A DNA stretch of 64,000 bases, from positions 36,155-100,154 of the forward strand of contig JALHMY010000024.1 in assembly GCA_022843805.1 (NCBI GenBank), given 5' to 3'. Each line of letters begins with the position of its first letter. Position 1 is the first letter of the stretch. The notes under the pieces were generated by a model, which was not told the DNA's origin, searched no databases, and saw only the letters and a program-made list of their open reading frames with translations. Below, piece by piece: positions 9,794 to 20,345 of this stretch. Origin of the DNA: Fuerstiella sp. (GTDB lineage: Bacteria > Planctomycetota > Planctomycetia > Planctomycetales > Planctomycetaceae). The translations under genes and the position numbers were made by a program.

Positions 9794-12700
9794 ATGCATC
9801 ACCTGCACAATATGATCCGTTCAACTCTGCTTTGCAGTATTCTGGTGCCGTTCTGGGTGTCGGCCGCTGTGGGGGATGACGGTTCTGCAGGACTTGCCCG
9901 GCTGGAAAGATCGAATCCATGGTATCCCAGCCTGAATCTTCCTGCACTGACAACTCCGAAGTGGATTGCAGAAGACGGCGTTGAGGCGGTCGTGGTGCTG
10001 GCGATCGATGATATGCGCGATCCCGCAAAGTATGAGCAGTATCTTCGACCCATTCTGAATCGACTGAAGCAGATTGATGGCCGAGCGCCCGTCAGCATCA
10101 TGACGTGTCAGGTCCGGCCGGACGATCCTCAGCTGCAGAGCTGGCTGAGCGAAGGGTTAAGCATCGAATGCCATACCGCTGACCATCCGTGCCCGCTGCT
10201 CCAGGGTGGAGATTTCGCGAAAGCGAAATCAACGTATGAACGCTGCGTTGAGCTGATGAACCAGATTCCGGGCAACCGGCCGGTGGCATTCCGCATGCCC
10301 TGCTGCGATTCCCTGAATACTGTCAGTCCCCGGTTCTACTCAGAGATCTTTAATCGCACGACGGACAAACAGAATTTTCTGGAGATTGATTCATCGGTTT
10401 TTAACTTTTTCACATCGGATGATAAGTCGATCCCCAAAGAACTGGTCCTGGATGCGAACGGCAACGAACGATTCCTGAAGTACATGCCCAAAGCAAACAA
10501 GTATGGAGGAAATGTTCATAATCACTTTGTCAACTTTATTCGCAACTATCCCTATCCTTACGTAATCAATAATTCCTGCTGGCAATTTCCGTGTGTTGCT
10601 CCCAGTGACTGGTCGGCTCAGCATCTGCATGGTGTGAACAATCCTCTCACGGTTGAAGACTGGAAAGCCGCAATCGATATCACCGTCCATAAGCAGGGTG
10701 TCTTCAATCTGGTCTTTCACCCGCACGGCTGGATCAAAGCCGAACAGGTGGTAGAGATGATTGACCATGCCGTATCGAAGCACGGGACGAAAGTGAAGTT
10801 TCTGACATTCAGGGAAGCGGCCGAACGACTGCAAAAGAGTCTGCAGAACGGAAAGGCCCTGCGAGACAGTTCAAAAGATGTTCAGGACAATTTGAGTCAC
10901 ATTCCGTTTCGTCAGGCCCATCATCAGGAGAATGACCTTAACGCACTTTCGCCGGAACTGCGGGAAATCGTGTCGACCGGACGATCCGAAAAGCTGCTGC
11001 CGATACTGCGACCCGATGGAACAAGTAACGGACTCTTCATTCATGACCAGCATTTCTGCTGGCAAAATGAAGACACAGCCGGGCTTCCTGATCTGATCCA
11101 TCGTGTGTCATTTGAAGAAGTGCTGTCGGAAAAACGTCGTGCAGAGGATCGCAGTGATATTCCGGCCGTGCCGATTGGTGCAGCGGTCGTTGATATCACT
11201 CCGTCTGTTCCCCTGCGGCTTACCGGATACGGGGCTCGCAAACAGGAATCCGAAGGTGTGGCGGAAAAGATCCATGCACGAGCCCTTGTGTTTGGCGGTG
11301 ATGGCATCCCTGGCAATGACGGACAGCAAAGCGTTCTGGTGACGGTCGATAACTGTGGAGTGGCGGCCGAGATTACGGAAACGGTATTCGCGAAACTTGC
11401 CGAGAAGCACAAACTCGTTCGTGAGCGTTTTGTCATCTGTTCCACTCACACGCATTCGGCTCCTGCACTGCGGGGATTTGCTCCCAATATCCTTTCTGAT
11501 GTGACAGCGGATCAGGCCGCGCGTCTGAACCAGTACGAAACGGAACTGACTGGCAAACTGGTGGAGGTGGTCGATCAGGCAATTGCCGCTCAGCGTCCGG
11601 GATATCTTTCCACCGGATATGGTGAAGCCGGGTTTGCCATGAACCGCCGCAATGTGGTCGACGGCAAATGGGTGGGATTCGGGGCTGTCGCGGATGGCCC
11701 CGTCGACAAGCGAGTCCCTGTTCTGGCGGCACACGATGAGGAGGGTCGGCTGATCGCCGTGCTGGCAAACTACGCATGCCACTGTACGACCGAACCGGGC
11801 TCTTTCAATCAGGTGAGCGGTGACTGGGCGGGCTGTGCTGCCGACTTTCTTGAAGCCGATCATCCAGGTGCAGTCGCTCTGATTGCCATCGGATGCGGGG
11901 CAGACGCTGACCCGTCTCCCCGGGGGACGCACGAGCTGGCAAGGCAGAATGGTCGCACGATTGCGGATGAAGTAAATCGACTGCTGGCGACCTCTGCAAA
12001 CAATGCCGGCCCATTGTCAGAAACACCGGGAAATCGAATGCAGGCCGATTTGAAACGGATCCATCCGAATTTGTTGTGCCGGATAGACCGAATCGATCTT
12101 CCTCTGAGTCCGCTTCCACCCCGTGAGGAACTTGAGCGGCGAGCTGCTCAGAAGGATGTGACCGGCACACATGCTCAGCGGTTGCTGAAATTGCTGGACG
12201 ACGGACAGACCGTACCGACTACCATTCCCGGGTACCCGGTCCAGATCTGGTGTTTTGGTGACGATCTTGCAATGGTTTTTCTGGGCGGCGAAGTGGTCGT
12301 TGATTATTCGATCCGCCTGAATCAGATGTTTGATGATTCACGATTGTGGATTAACGCTTACAGCAATGATGTGCCATGCTACATCGCATCAAAACGATTA
12401 CTGCGGGAAGGTGGCTACGAAGTCGATTCATCCATGGTTTATTATGGGCGTCCCGGCCGCCTGGCTCCCGAAGCTGAGGATCTGATTTGTGATACTGTGC
12501 AGCGACTGATGCCGCATGAGTTCTATTCAAAGATGCTGCAGACGGATTTTCCAGGCCCGCTGTCGCCGGAGGATGCTCTGGCATCAATGAAGACCAGGCC
12601 CGATCTGAAGGTGGAGCTGGTCGCATCGGAACCCCTGATCCACGATCCGGTGGCATTTGACTGGGATGTCAATGGCCGACTTTGGGTTGTCGAAATGGGA

Positions 12701-15700
12701 GATTATCCTCGCGGAATCGAACCGAACTCCGGGAAAACGGGGGGACGAGTGCAGGTGCTGGAGGATACCGACAGCGACGGTCGATACGACAAAGCCACCA
12801 CATTTCTGTCGGGAATCCCTTTCCCGAACGGCATTTGCTTCTGGCGCAACGGAGTCATCATCACTTCTGCTCCGGATGTGATCTATGCAGAAGATACAAA
12901 CGGCGACCTGCAGGCGGACCTGCGAAAAACTCTTTACACGGGCTTCACTGAGGGCAACCAGCAGCATCGAGTCAACGGACTCCGCTGGGGGCTCGATGGA
13001 TGGCTCTATCTGGCCAATGGAGACAGTGGAGGAGAAATCCGGGCTGTTGCAACTGTCGACGGCATTGCAGTTTCCGGTGCGGATGCTGCGTCCGGCAGCT
13101 CGTCATCCGGTGTAAACATACGGGGGCGGGATGTTCGAATTCAGCCGGACCTCGGGCTCGTCGAGGCGGTTAGTGGGCAAACTCAGTTTGGCCGCGAACG
13201 CGATGATTTCGGAAACTGGTTTGGTAACAATAACTCCAATCCCATCTGGCAATATGTACTGGAAGACGCATATCTGAAACGTAATCCTCATGCAGCCGCA
13301 CCGACGGTGCGGGGTGAAGTGGCCGAGATTCCGGGAGCAGCTCCGGTTTTTCCAGTCAGCCGCACTCTGGCACGATTCAACGATTTCGGTTCGGCCAATC
13401 GTTTTACCTCCGCCTGCAGTACGATGATCTATCGAGACATTCGACTGGGCCAGCAATATTACGGGAATGCTCTGACAAGCGAACCGGTTCACAATCTGGT
13501 CTCCCGACTGGTGCTGAATCGCACTGGCATTACATACCGTGGACGCCGAGCGGAAGATGAACAGGCATCGGAGCTGCTGGCGTCCGGCGACAACTGGTTT
13601 CGGCCAACAATGCTGCGAACCGGTCCCGACGGTGCCTTGTATCTGGCGGATATGTACCGGCAGGTCATTGAACATCCCGAATGGATTCCACCGGAATATC
13701 AGCGCCGAATGGATCTGCAGGCGGGCTGCGATCGTGGTCGCATTTATCGGCTGGTACCCGTTCAGGATTGCTGCACTCCTGCTTCCGAGTCGCTGTCCCC
13801 ATCGGACAGCAAGGCACCGGCACCATCTCCCAAACCGGACACCGGGGATCTGAGAGCATGGTTTGCACAAAAGTGGGATCAGATTCCGACCGAGCATCTG
13901 GTGACTCGTCTGAGCAGTCCCAATGGCTGGTGGCGGGATACGGCACATCGTATTTTGCTGCACCGCCAAAATACAACCGCGATGGAGACTCTGACGAATC
14001 TCGCAAAAGATCACTCTTCGCCTGCTGTTCGACTTCAGTCCCTCGCTGTGCTTCAGCATCTGAACGACGATCAAAGTGAACTCAGCAAGATTCTGACGGA
14101 CGCACTTGTCGATGCGTCGGCTGAGGTTCGCTGTCATGCCATTCGACTGCTTGAACCGTATATGCGGAATCCAGCCGCTCGACTTCCTGAGCAGCTGACA
14201 GGTCTGGCTGGTGATCCGGATGATTCGGTTGTTCTGCAGCTGGCTTCATCGCTTGGAGAATCAAAGTCTCCGGAAGCGGCTATACTACTGGCGAAGATAC
14301 TCAGAAGACAGCCTGAGAACGGCTGGATCACGTCTGCAGTCTTCAGTTCGCTGAATGCCGGGAACGTTGCCGACGTTCTGCATGCATGGAATGCGGCCGA
14401 GCAGGAGGAAAACGCAGCCCCCGGGAACAGCCGGAAGACAGATCAGTCGATGGCAGTTTTCGGTCGACTCATTGGACAAGCCGCCGCTCTGCAGCAGCCA
14501 GACGCGGTTCGCCGACCATTTGTCGCAATGCTGACGTCGCTGAATACGGACAATGGCCGAATGAATTCGGCTACGTGGCAGGCGACTCTGGAAGTGATTC
14601 GAAATCTCAAACGCTACCGTGACATGGAGACGGCAATTCGCAAATCGGCGGATGTGGCATCTGCCTGGGAAAGTGCGGCCGAGCACGCGATGACGATTGC
14701 CCTCGACTCAGATGCTGACAATGAACTTCGGTCTGTGTGTGCGAGATTCGTGCTTTCAGATGGTTCGGTGACACACGAGCAGGTAATTCGGCTGCTCGAT
14801 CTGCTGCAGCCTTCCACTGCGATTGAAGTGCAGCAGGTCATTGTCGAGGCTGCCGGGACAACGGGTGACAGTCAGACTGCCATTCAACTGATACAACGAT
14901 GGAAAGGCGTGGGACCGGCCGTGCGCAGCGGAATTCTTGATCTGCTGCTGGCAAAGAACTCATGGACGGAAATCCTTCTCTCATCACTGAAAGACGGTGC
15001 ACTCGCCGTCTCTGACATTGATGCGATTCATCGGGATCGCCTGCTGACTCATCGGAACGAATCCATTCGTCAACAGGCTGAACAACTGCTGTCAGCTGGC
15101 AGCAGCACCAGTCGAACGGCCGTTGTCGACGAATGGAAAAATAAAATCACGGGTATGACCGGGAATTCGGCTGCAGGAAAAGGCGTTTTCGAAAAACGAT
15201 GTTCCGCATGCCACCGGCTGCAGGGGATTGGAAAGTCCATCGGAGCAGATCTGGAAGCACTGAAGGACCGTTCTACGGACGCTCTGCTGACCGCGATTCT
15301 GGACCCGAATCGCGCGGTCGAAACAAAATTCCTCAGTTATACGGCTGCGTTGACGAACGGACTGACGATCAGCGGAATGCTGCTGAATGAGACGGGAAAC
15401 AGTGTCACCCTGATCTCCAGCGACGGAAAGGAACATGCTGTGGCCCGAGCTGACCTCGAAGAACTGACTGGCACCAGTCGTTCACTGATGCCCGAAGGGC
15501 TTGAAAAGGATCTTTCTCCGCAGGAACTCACCGACGTCATGTCTTATGTGCAGCAGCACAGCATTCCATGGAAGCAGGCTGAAGGCAATAACCCTGTGCT
15601 TGTCCAGGCAGATGACAATGGCGTGATCACGCTGCCTGCCTCGGCCGCACAGATCTATGGCCCGCAGCTGACATATGAAAAACAGTATGAGAATCTCGGG

Positions 15701-16015
15701 TGGTGGGCAACCGCTGAAGACTATGCCGTATGGACCTTCGAATCAAAGCGTTCCGGGCATTATACTGTCGAGTTCGAATATGCATGCGATGACAGCACGG
15801 CAGGCAATTTGATTCGCCTCTCCACCGGTACCCGGTTGCTCAGTGCACGAGTGCCGGGCACTGGCAACTGGGAGACTTACCGCCGCTGGACGGCTGGTAC
15901 GCTGGATGTTCATGGAGGAAAAGGGAGACTGATTGTCACAGCCGCCGAAAAGCCATCAGCGTGGCTTATCGATCTTCGCGTGATTCGACTGATTCCACCG
16001 GGAAATGGCAAATAA
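9794..16015 (+). CDS. Giant secreted fusion: deacetylase-like + ceramidase-like + PVC dehydrogenase + cytochrome c
   Basis: 2073 residues. The ATG at 9794 (GGAG 9 bases upstream) gives a proper signal peptide; the frame is open to 9737. Domains in order: polysaccharide-deacetylase-like (about 60-345; AIDDM and HTADH as metal-site candidates); neutral/alkaline-ceramidase-like (about 455-905; AAVVDITPSVPLRLTGYG, STHTHSAPA, NYACHCTTEPG); PVC-type membrane-bound dehydrogenase propeller (about 925-1315; DLKVELVASEPLIHDPVAF); HEAT-like helices (about 1350-1760); cytochrome c with CSACH near residue 1803; and a C-terminal beta-sandwich like carbohydrate-binding modules (about 1930-2070). The parts are each well known, but I do not know this combination. 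It suggests surface degradation of an amide- or acyl-bearing glycan or lipid coupled to oxidation. Substrate is unknown. It is monocistronic. Confidence 0.88.
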   Translation: MHHLHNMIRSTLLCSILVPFWVSAAVGDDGSAGLARLERSNPWYPSLNLPALTTPKWIAEDGVEAVVVLAIDDMRDPAKYEQYLRPILNRLKQIDGRAPVSIMTCQVRPDDPQLQSWLSEGLSIECHTADHPCPLLQGGDFAKAKSTYERCVELMNQIPGNRPVAFRMPCCDSLNTVSPRFYSEIFNRTTDKQNFLEIDSSVFNFFTSDDKSIPKELVLDANGNERFLKYMPKANKYGGNVHNHFVNFIRNYPYPYVINNSCWQFPCVAPSDWSAQHLHGVNNPLTVEDWKAAIDITVHKQGVFNLVFHPHGWIKAEQVVEMIDHAVSKHGTKVKFLTFREAAERLQKSLQNGKALRDSSKDVQDNLSHIPFRQAHHQENDLNALSPELREIVSTGRSEKLLPILRPDGTSNGLFIHDQHFCWQNEDTAGLPDLIHRVSFEEVLSEKRRAEDRSDIPAVPIGAAVVDITPSVPLRLTGYGARKQESEGVAEKIHARALVFGGDGIPGNDGQQSVLVTVDNCGVAAEITETVFAKLAEKHKLVRERFVICSTHTHSAPALRGFAPNILSDVTADQAARLNQYETELTGKLVEVVDQAIAAQRPGYLSTGYGEAGFAMNRRNVVDGKWVGFGAVADGPVDKRVPVLAAHDEEGRLIAVLANYACHCTTEPGSFNQVSGDWAGCAADFLEADHPGAVALIAIGCGADADPSPRGTHELARQNGRTIADEVNRLLATSANNAGPLSETPGNRMQADLKRIHPNLLCRIDRIDLPLSPLPPREELERRAAQKDVTGTHAQRLLKLLDDGQTVPTTIPGYPVQIWCFGDDLAMVFLGGEVVVDYSIRLNQMFDDSRLWINAYSNDVPCYIASKRLLREGGYEVDSSMVYYGRPGRLAPEAEDLICDTVQRLMPHEFYSKMLQTDFPGPLSPEDALASMKTRPDLKVELVASEPLIHDPVAFDWDVNGRLWVVEMGDYPRGIEPNSGKTGGRVQVLEDTDSDGRYDKATTFLSGIPFPNGICFWRNGVIITSAPDVIYAEDTNGDLQADLRKTLYTGFTEGNQQHRVNGLRWGLDGWLYLANGDSGGEIRAVATVDGIAVSGADAASGSSSSGVNIRGRDVRIQPDLGLVEAVSGQTQFGRERDDFGNWFGNNNSNPIWQYVLEDAYLKRNPHAAAPTVRGEVAEIPGAAPVFPVSRTLARFNDFGSANRFTSACSTMIYRDIRLGQQYYGNALTSEPVHNLVSRLVLNRTGITYRGRRAEDEQASELLASGDNWFRPTMLRTGPDGALYLADMYRQVIEHPEWIPPEYQRRMDLQAGCDRGRIYRLVPVQDCCTPASESLSPSDSKAPAPSPKPDTGDLRAWFAQKWDQIPTEHLVTRLSSPNGWWRDTAHRILLHRQNTTAMETLTNLAKDHSSPAVRLQSLAVLQHLNDDQSELSKILTDALVDASAEVRCHAIRLLEPYMRNPAARLPEQLTGLAGDPDDSVVLQLASSLGESKSPEAAILLAKILRRQPENGWITSAVFSSLNAGNVADVLHAWNAAEQEENAAPGNSRKTDQSMAVFGRLIGQAAALQQPDAVRRPFVAMLTSLNTDNGRMNSATWQATLEVIRNLKRYRDMETAIRKSADVASAWESAAEHAMTIALDSDADNELRSVCARFVLSDGSVTHEQVIRLLDLLQPSTAIEVQQVIVEAAGTTGDSQTAIQLIQRWKGVGPAVRSGILDLLLAKNSWTEILLSSLKDGALAVSDIDAIHRDRLLTHRNESIRQQAEQLLSAGSSTSRTAVVDEWKNKITGMTGNSAAGKGVFEKRCSACHRLQGIGKSIGADLEALKDRSTDALLTAILDPNRAVETKFLSYTAALTNGLTISGMLLNETGNSVTLISSDGKEHAVARADLEELTGTSRSLMPEGLEKDLSPQELTDVMSYVQQHSIPWKQAEGNNPVLVQADDNGVITLPASAAQIYGPQLTYEKQYENLGWWATAEDYAVWTFESKRSGHYTVEFEYACDDSTAGNLIRLSTGTRLLSARVPGTGNWETYRRWTAGTLDVHGGKGRLIVTAAEKPSAWLIDLRVIRLIPPGNGK

Positions 16016-16464
16016 CCACAGCTCTCTCGATTCCCATTCGAAAAGCCTGGAACTTCGCCTTTCGCTCCGCGAACGAGCATCCTTTTGCGGAGCAAAAGGC
16101 GACACTTATTATCTGACTGCGCCTTAGCGGCAGAAGTGGAGGGTATGTAAAACTTTAACACCTAGTGTGTCATGCGTAGTGCATCCCCGCATTGGAGCGA
16201 TGTACAGGCATGGTGTGTGCGGCGGGTTCCCTCAGGAAACCTGTGTAGAGAACTTTCCTACCTCGTAACAATTGTTCCGTCGAGGGTCTCTGCGGGATAC
16301 AGGAACGGTTGAATTCCGGCAACACAAAAGCAAATGCTGTTGTCGGTTTGTCATATGGTTGAATGGGAACATCACCACATTGAGGTGATTCGACACCACA
16401 GACAGGAAATTGTTACCTGTCGACTCAGCCTGATGCCAAAAACCGTTCGCGTCGGAACCTGTTC
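16016..16464. other. Intergenic region with an imperfect hairpin
   Basis: About 450 bases without a gene between the giant fusion protein and the sensor kinase. Bases 16056-16070 and 16087-16101 form a 15-bp stem with one mismatch (CGCCTTTCGCTCCGC against GCGGAGCAAAAGGCG); there is no T-run, so it is either a weak terminator or a REP-like palindrome. The rest should hold the promoter of the kinase pair; I see no clear box. Confidence 0.45.
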
Positions 16465-18429
16465 ATGTCCCTGCGGAGTCAAATCGCGATTATCCTTGCC
16501 TGCCTGTCGCTCCTGCAGGCCGGGGCAACGTGGGCTGTTCATTTCTTTGTGACGATGCCCGCTTTTCTGGGAATTGAACGCGAGTTTGCTCAGCGAAATA
16601 TGGGGCAATGTCTGGACGCTATCGAAGGAGAACTGGCCAACTTGTCAAAGCTGGCCAACGACTGGGGAGCATGGGACGACCCTTACCAGTTCGTTGTCGA
16701 TCGAAATGAGGAGTTTCGGCGAAAGAATCTGATGGAGGAAACGTTCGTCAATACAAGCACCAATCTGTTGTGCTTTTTAAATAACGATCGCGAAATCGTC
16801 TGGAGCGACTGTCGCGATATTCAGACGCTTGAGCAAGTTAAAGTTGATGATGTTTACGAGCTGATTCGGCGTGAAAATGGCCCGCTGACATCTCACCGTC
16901 ATGCGGATGATTCGAGGCAGGGACTCATTGTCACGGCCCGGGGACCAATGCTTATTGTTTCGCGTCCGATCATTCCAACTCGTCGCGAAGGCTCCATTCG
17001 CGGGTCAGTGGTCATGGGCCGTTTTCTGAGTGCCGAGCAGACCCGGATTCTGGCTCGTCGCCTGCATATGGACCTGTCCATAACGGAAACTGGCAGAACC
17101 GGAGTTCCCGAATCGTTACCAGTCAGTCAGTTGCTGCTGAACAAGTCCGTTCTGCTTGAGAACGTCAGTGCCAGCCTGATGACTGCATCGGCAGTTCTGC
17201 CGGATATGTTTGGACACGCAGCAATTCTGGTGCAGCTGACACTGCCTCGAAAGATCACCGCACTGGGAAGTTCCGCAGCATGGGCGTCAAAAATCTGTGG
17301 ATTGTTCTGCACGATTCTGACAATGCTGGGAATCGCCGCATGCCTGCATTTCCGCATTCTGCAGCCACTGCAGGCGCTGTCTGCACATGCAGCAAGAATT
17401 GGCCACAATGACGACCTTAAGGCACGACTCAACCTGCGGCGTCGCGACGAAATTGGATCGCTGGCTGACCGATTCGACCAGATGGTAGAAAACCTGGCCG
17501 TTTCCCGATCGAAGCTGCTCGAGGCCGTGCATCGAGCCGGTATGGCGGAAAGCGTTTCGGAACTGCTTCACAACGTCGGAAATGCAGTCAACTCTGCAGG
17601 ATGCTCAACCGAGCTTCTCGAAGAACGACTCAGCTCATCCCGAATTTCAGGTCTTGGCAGGGCAACAGCCATGTTGCAGGAGCAGAAACCGCAGGCGGCT
17701 GACTTCTTCTCTGCTGACGCTCGCGGCATGCAACTTATTGACTATCTCATCGGCCTTAATGAAAAGCTGCAGGAGGAACATGTCAGTAACCTGAACGAGG
17801 TAACGAGGCTGCATGAAACCATCCGTCACATTCGATCGGCGATTGCTGAACGGAGAACTTTTGCTGCCGGAGCCGAATTCCGTCAGGAGACAGAACTGAA
17901 ATCCCTGCTGAAGGAAGTCATTCGTCTCAGTGAGCCCGAACTGAACACAGTCGCCGTTCAGGTACGTCTTATTGTACCGCCACTCCCTCACCTGAATCTG
18001 AACACAACACGCATGACCCAGATTCTGATGAATCTGGTGAAGAATGCCGTGCAGGCTATGAACAGCACACCTGTGGGGCAAAGAGTACTGACAATCGCCG
18101 CCCGGTTTCTTCCGCCCCATGGTATAGAGATAGACGTGGCTGACACCGGCTGCGGAATCTCGCCGGAAGTTCACGAGAAACTTTTCCGGCATGGCTTCAC
18201 GACACGGAGCGACGGACACGGTCTGGGACTGCACTACTGCGCCAACGCCATCCGGGAAGCCGGTGGTGACATCTCCGTTTTCAGCGGAGGACTGCATGGT
18301 GAAACAACGTTTCGAATTCAGCTTCCGAATGTTTTTCCGGAAAGCATAGCGGTTGGCGATTATGAGGACGATACGGCGCAGCCTTCTGCCGGGTTTCGCA
18401 TCAGAGAACATCCAGCTCTTTGTTCATAA
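16465..18429 (+). CDS. Membrane sensor histidine kinase with CHASE4 and HAMP domains
   Basis: 654 residues. A membrane helix near residues 8-30, an extracytoplasmic CHASE4-type sensor (ANDWGAWDDPYQFV is the family hallmark) to about residue 265, a second membrane helix (about 275-297), a HAMP domain (RILQPLQALSAHAARIG), a phosphoacceptor region and a C-terminal ATPase (N-box LVKNAVQAM, G1 DTGCGIS, G2 GHGLGLHYC). The phosphoacceptor segment reads GMAESVSELLHNVGNAVNS; its His lacks the usual HE/D-x-R motif and belongs to the 'LHNVGN' variant class. The stop is 62 bases before the hybrid kinase gene on the same strand, so the two probably act as one pathway. The ligand sensed by CHASE4 is unknown. 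Confidence 0.9.
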   Translation: MSLRSQIAIILACLSLLQAGATWAVHFFVTMPAFLGIEREFAQRNMGQCLDAIEGELANLSKLANDWGAWDDPYQFVVDRNEEFRRKNLMEETFVNTSTNLLCFLNNDREIVWSDCRDIQTLEQVKVDDVYELIRRENGPLTSHRHADDSRQGLIVTARGPMLIVSRPIIPTRREGSIRGSVVMGRFLSAEQTRILARRLHMDLSITETGRTGVPESLPVSQLLLNKSVLLENVSASLMTASAVLPDMFGHAAILVQLTLPRKITALGSSAAWASKICGLFCTILTMLGIAACLHFRILQPLQALSAHAARIGHNDDLKARLNLRRRDEIGSLADRFDQMVENLAVSRSKLLEAVHRAGMAESVSELLHNVGNAVNSAGCSTELLEERLSSSRISGLGRATAMLQEQKPQAADFFSADARGMQLIDYLIGLNEKLQEEHVSNLNEVTRLHETIRHIRSAIAERRTFAAGAEFRQETELKSLLKEVIRLSEPELNTVAVQVRLIVPPLPHLNLNTTRMTQILMNLVKNAVQAMNSTPVGQRVLTIAARFLPPHGIEIDVADTGCGISPEVHEKLFRHGFTTRSDGHGLGLHYCANAIREAGGDISVFSGGLHGETTFRIQLPNVFPESIAVGDYEDDTAQPSAGFRIREHPALCS

Positions 18430-18491
18430 CAAGTTTCGGAATCGAAAAAACAGTCATTAACTGAGACAAGAGCCTCTGCGGGAGTTACGCC

Positions 18492-20345
18492 ATGAATCCT
18501 TTATCAGGCGAGCAACATCGAATCCTGATTGTAGACGATAATCCGTCCATTCATCAGGACATTCGCAGCCTGTTGCAGTTCAGGGACTGCACTTCCCTGG
18601 ACGAATACGAGTCCGAGCTGTTCGGTGTTACCGGCCAGGGTGTCCCGGCATGCCTGAACGCGGATCGCTTTGAGGTGCAGTCGGCCTTTCAGGGACAGCA
18701 GGCCCTTCAGATGCTGCGAGATGCCATCAGTGAAGGCCGACCTTACAGTATGGCCGTTGTCGATATCCGAATGCCGCCCGGATGGGACGGCCTTGAAACC
18801 ATTCAATATCTCTGGGCTGCGGATCCGGACCTGGAAGTTGTGATCTGTACTGCGTTCTCAGACTACTCGTGGCGACATATCGTCTCCTGCCTCGGGCAGT
18901 CTGATCGATTTCTGATTTTGCGAAAGCCTTTCGAAAGTATCGAACTGCGTCAGCTGGTCCTGACGCTCACAACTAAAGTGAGCATGAGAAAACGTCAGGC
19001 CGAACATCTGCAGACGATGGAAAGAACGCTCGCGGAACGCTCCGAGGCTCGTGATGCGGCAGAAAAGGCAAACCGTGTTAAAAGCGAATTTCTGGCCAAC
19101 ATGAGCCATGAAATTCGTACGCCACTGAATGGAGTTATTGGCATGCTTCAGCTGCTGCAGGAAACTCGGCTGAATGAGGCACAGAAACGCTATGTGGGTG
19201 TGGCCGCCTCATCCGCCGACTATCTGATGAGTCTTCTGAATGGTGTTCTGGACTTTTCGAAAGTCGAAGAAGGTCAGCTGGAGCTGGAGGATGCAGATTT
19301 CTCGCTGACTAACCTGCTGCATGAAGTTGTCGAGATGCAGGCGGGCAGCGCGAAGCTGCGGGGCCTCGAAATCTGCTGCGAATTGTCTGCCAGCCTTCCG
19401 CAGACTGTTCGCGGGGACCGGTCCCGGCTGCAACAGATTCTGCTGAATCTTATATCGAATGCAGTTAAGTTTACAGATCATGGTTACGTGACACTGGCTG
19501 CGATACCGCAGGAGACCAGCGACCAGTTTCATCACATCCGGTTTGAGATTCGGGATACCGGCATTGGAATTCCGCATGACCGTCGGCATCGTCTTTTCCG
19601 AATGTTTTCCCAGGTTGATGCATCCACGACTCGCCGCTTTGGAGGAACAGGACTGGGACTCGCGTTGTGCAAACGGCTTGTCGAGCTCTTTGGCGGAGAA
19701 ATTGGGGTGGAGAGCGAGCCTGAACACGGATCCACATTCTGGTTTACGGTTCAGCTGAAACGACCGCTGTCTGCTGAATCAGGAATGGATTCAGATACTT
19801 CGGAAGGTGTTTCAGATTCCCGCCCGCCGCTGGAAGCAAAGGGCGATCTTCGAGTACTGATTGTTGACGACCATGAAGTCAATCAGACTGTCATTCGTGA
19901 ATTTCTGAAACAGTTCGGATATCAGTGTGAGATTGCTGAGGATGGTCAGAAAGCCGTCGAAAAGGCAGAGTCCCGAATGTTTGACGCTGTTCTGATGGAC
20001 TGTCAGATGCCCGTGATGAACGGCCTGCAGGCAACAGCATCCATCCGAAGATCTGAAGCGGAGCAAAGTGGACTCAGTCGTACCGGGCGCAAGCTGCCGA
20101 TCATTGCGCTGACTGCCAGCGCGACACAGCAGGACTTTGCTGCGTGTATGGCGGCTGGAATGGATGGGTATCTCACCAAACCGGTGAACTATGCGAACCT
20201 GCTGGAAGAGCTGGGGAAATGCACGTCCGGTGGTTCAGACTTGCCGCCCGCACCTTCACCGTCATCAGGCAAATTCAGCAATGGCCGAAACGGCGGAAAT
20301 CGCGCTGTCGATTTCTTCGAAAGTGTTCCAGTATCCAGGGCTTAG
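18492..20345 (+). CDS. Hybrid signalling protein REC-HisKA-HATPase-REC
   Basis: 617 residues, soluble. An N-terminal receiver domain ([13 protein letters not shown], phosphoacceptor in [12 protein letters not shown], Lys in LRKPF) is enlarged by an insert after its first helix. A short coiled coil leads to HisKA with a canonical box ([15 protein letters not shown]), a HATPase domain ([25 protein letters not shown]) and a C-terminal receiver ([28 protein letters not shown]). The first receiver could accept phosphate from the kinase encoded just upstream. No DNA-binding output domain is present, so a further regulator elsewhere is expected. Its last 81 bases overlap, in antisense, the end of the convergent cysteine-desulfurase-like gene. 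Confidence 0.92.
   Translation: MNPLSGEQHRILIVDDNPSIHQDIRSLLQFRDCTSLDEYESELFGVTGQGVPACLNADRFEVQSAFQGQQALQMLRDAISEGRPYSMAVVDIRMPPGWDGLETIQYLWAADPDLEVVICTAFSDYSWRHIVSCLGQSDRFLILRKPFESIELRQLVLTLTTKVSMRKRQAEHLQTMERTLAERSEARDAAEKANRVKSEFLANMSHEIRTPLNGVIGMLQLLQETRLNEAQKRYVGVAASSADYLMSLLNGVLDFSKVEEGQLELEDADFSLTNLLHEVVEMQAGSAKLRGLEICCELSASLPQTVRGDRSRLQQILLNLISNAVKFTDHGYVTLAAIPQETSDQFHHIRFEIRDTGIGIPHDRRHRLFRMFSQVDASTTRRFGGTGLGLALCKRLVELFGGEIGVESEPEHGSTFWFTVQLKRPLSAESGMDSDTSEGVSDSRPPLEAKGDLRVLIVDDHEVNQTVIREFLKQFGYQCEIAEDGQKAVEKAESRMFDAVLMDCQMPVMNGLQATASIRRSEAEQSGLSRTGRKLPIIALTASATQQDFAACMAAGMDGYLTKPVNYANLLEELGKCTSGGSDLPPAPSPSSGKFSNGRNGGNRAVDFFESVPVSRA

Noticed and set aside
13103..14137. 344-residue minus-strand frame
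   Set aside because: It is antisense to the giant fusion gene and shows no features of its own.
16056..16101. Intrinsic terminator for the giant fusion gene
   Set aside because: The stem has a mismatch and lacks a T-run, so I list it only as a hairpin in the spacer.
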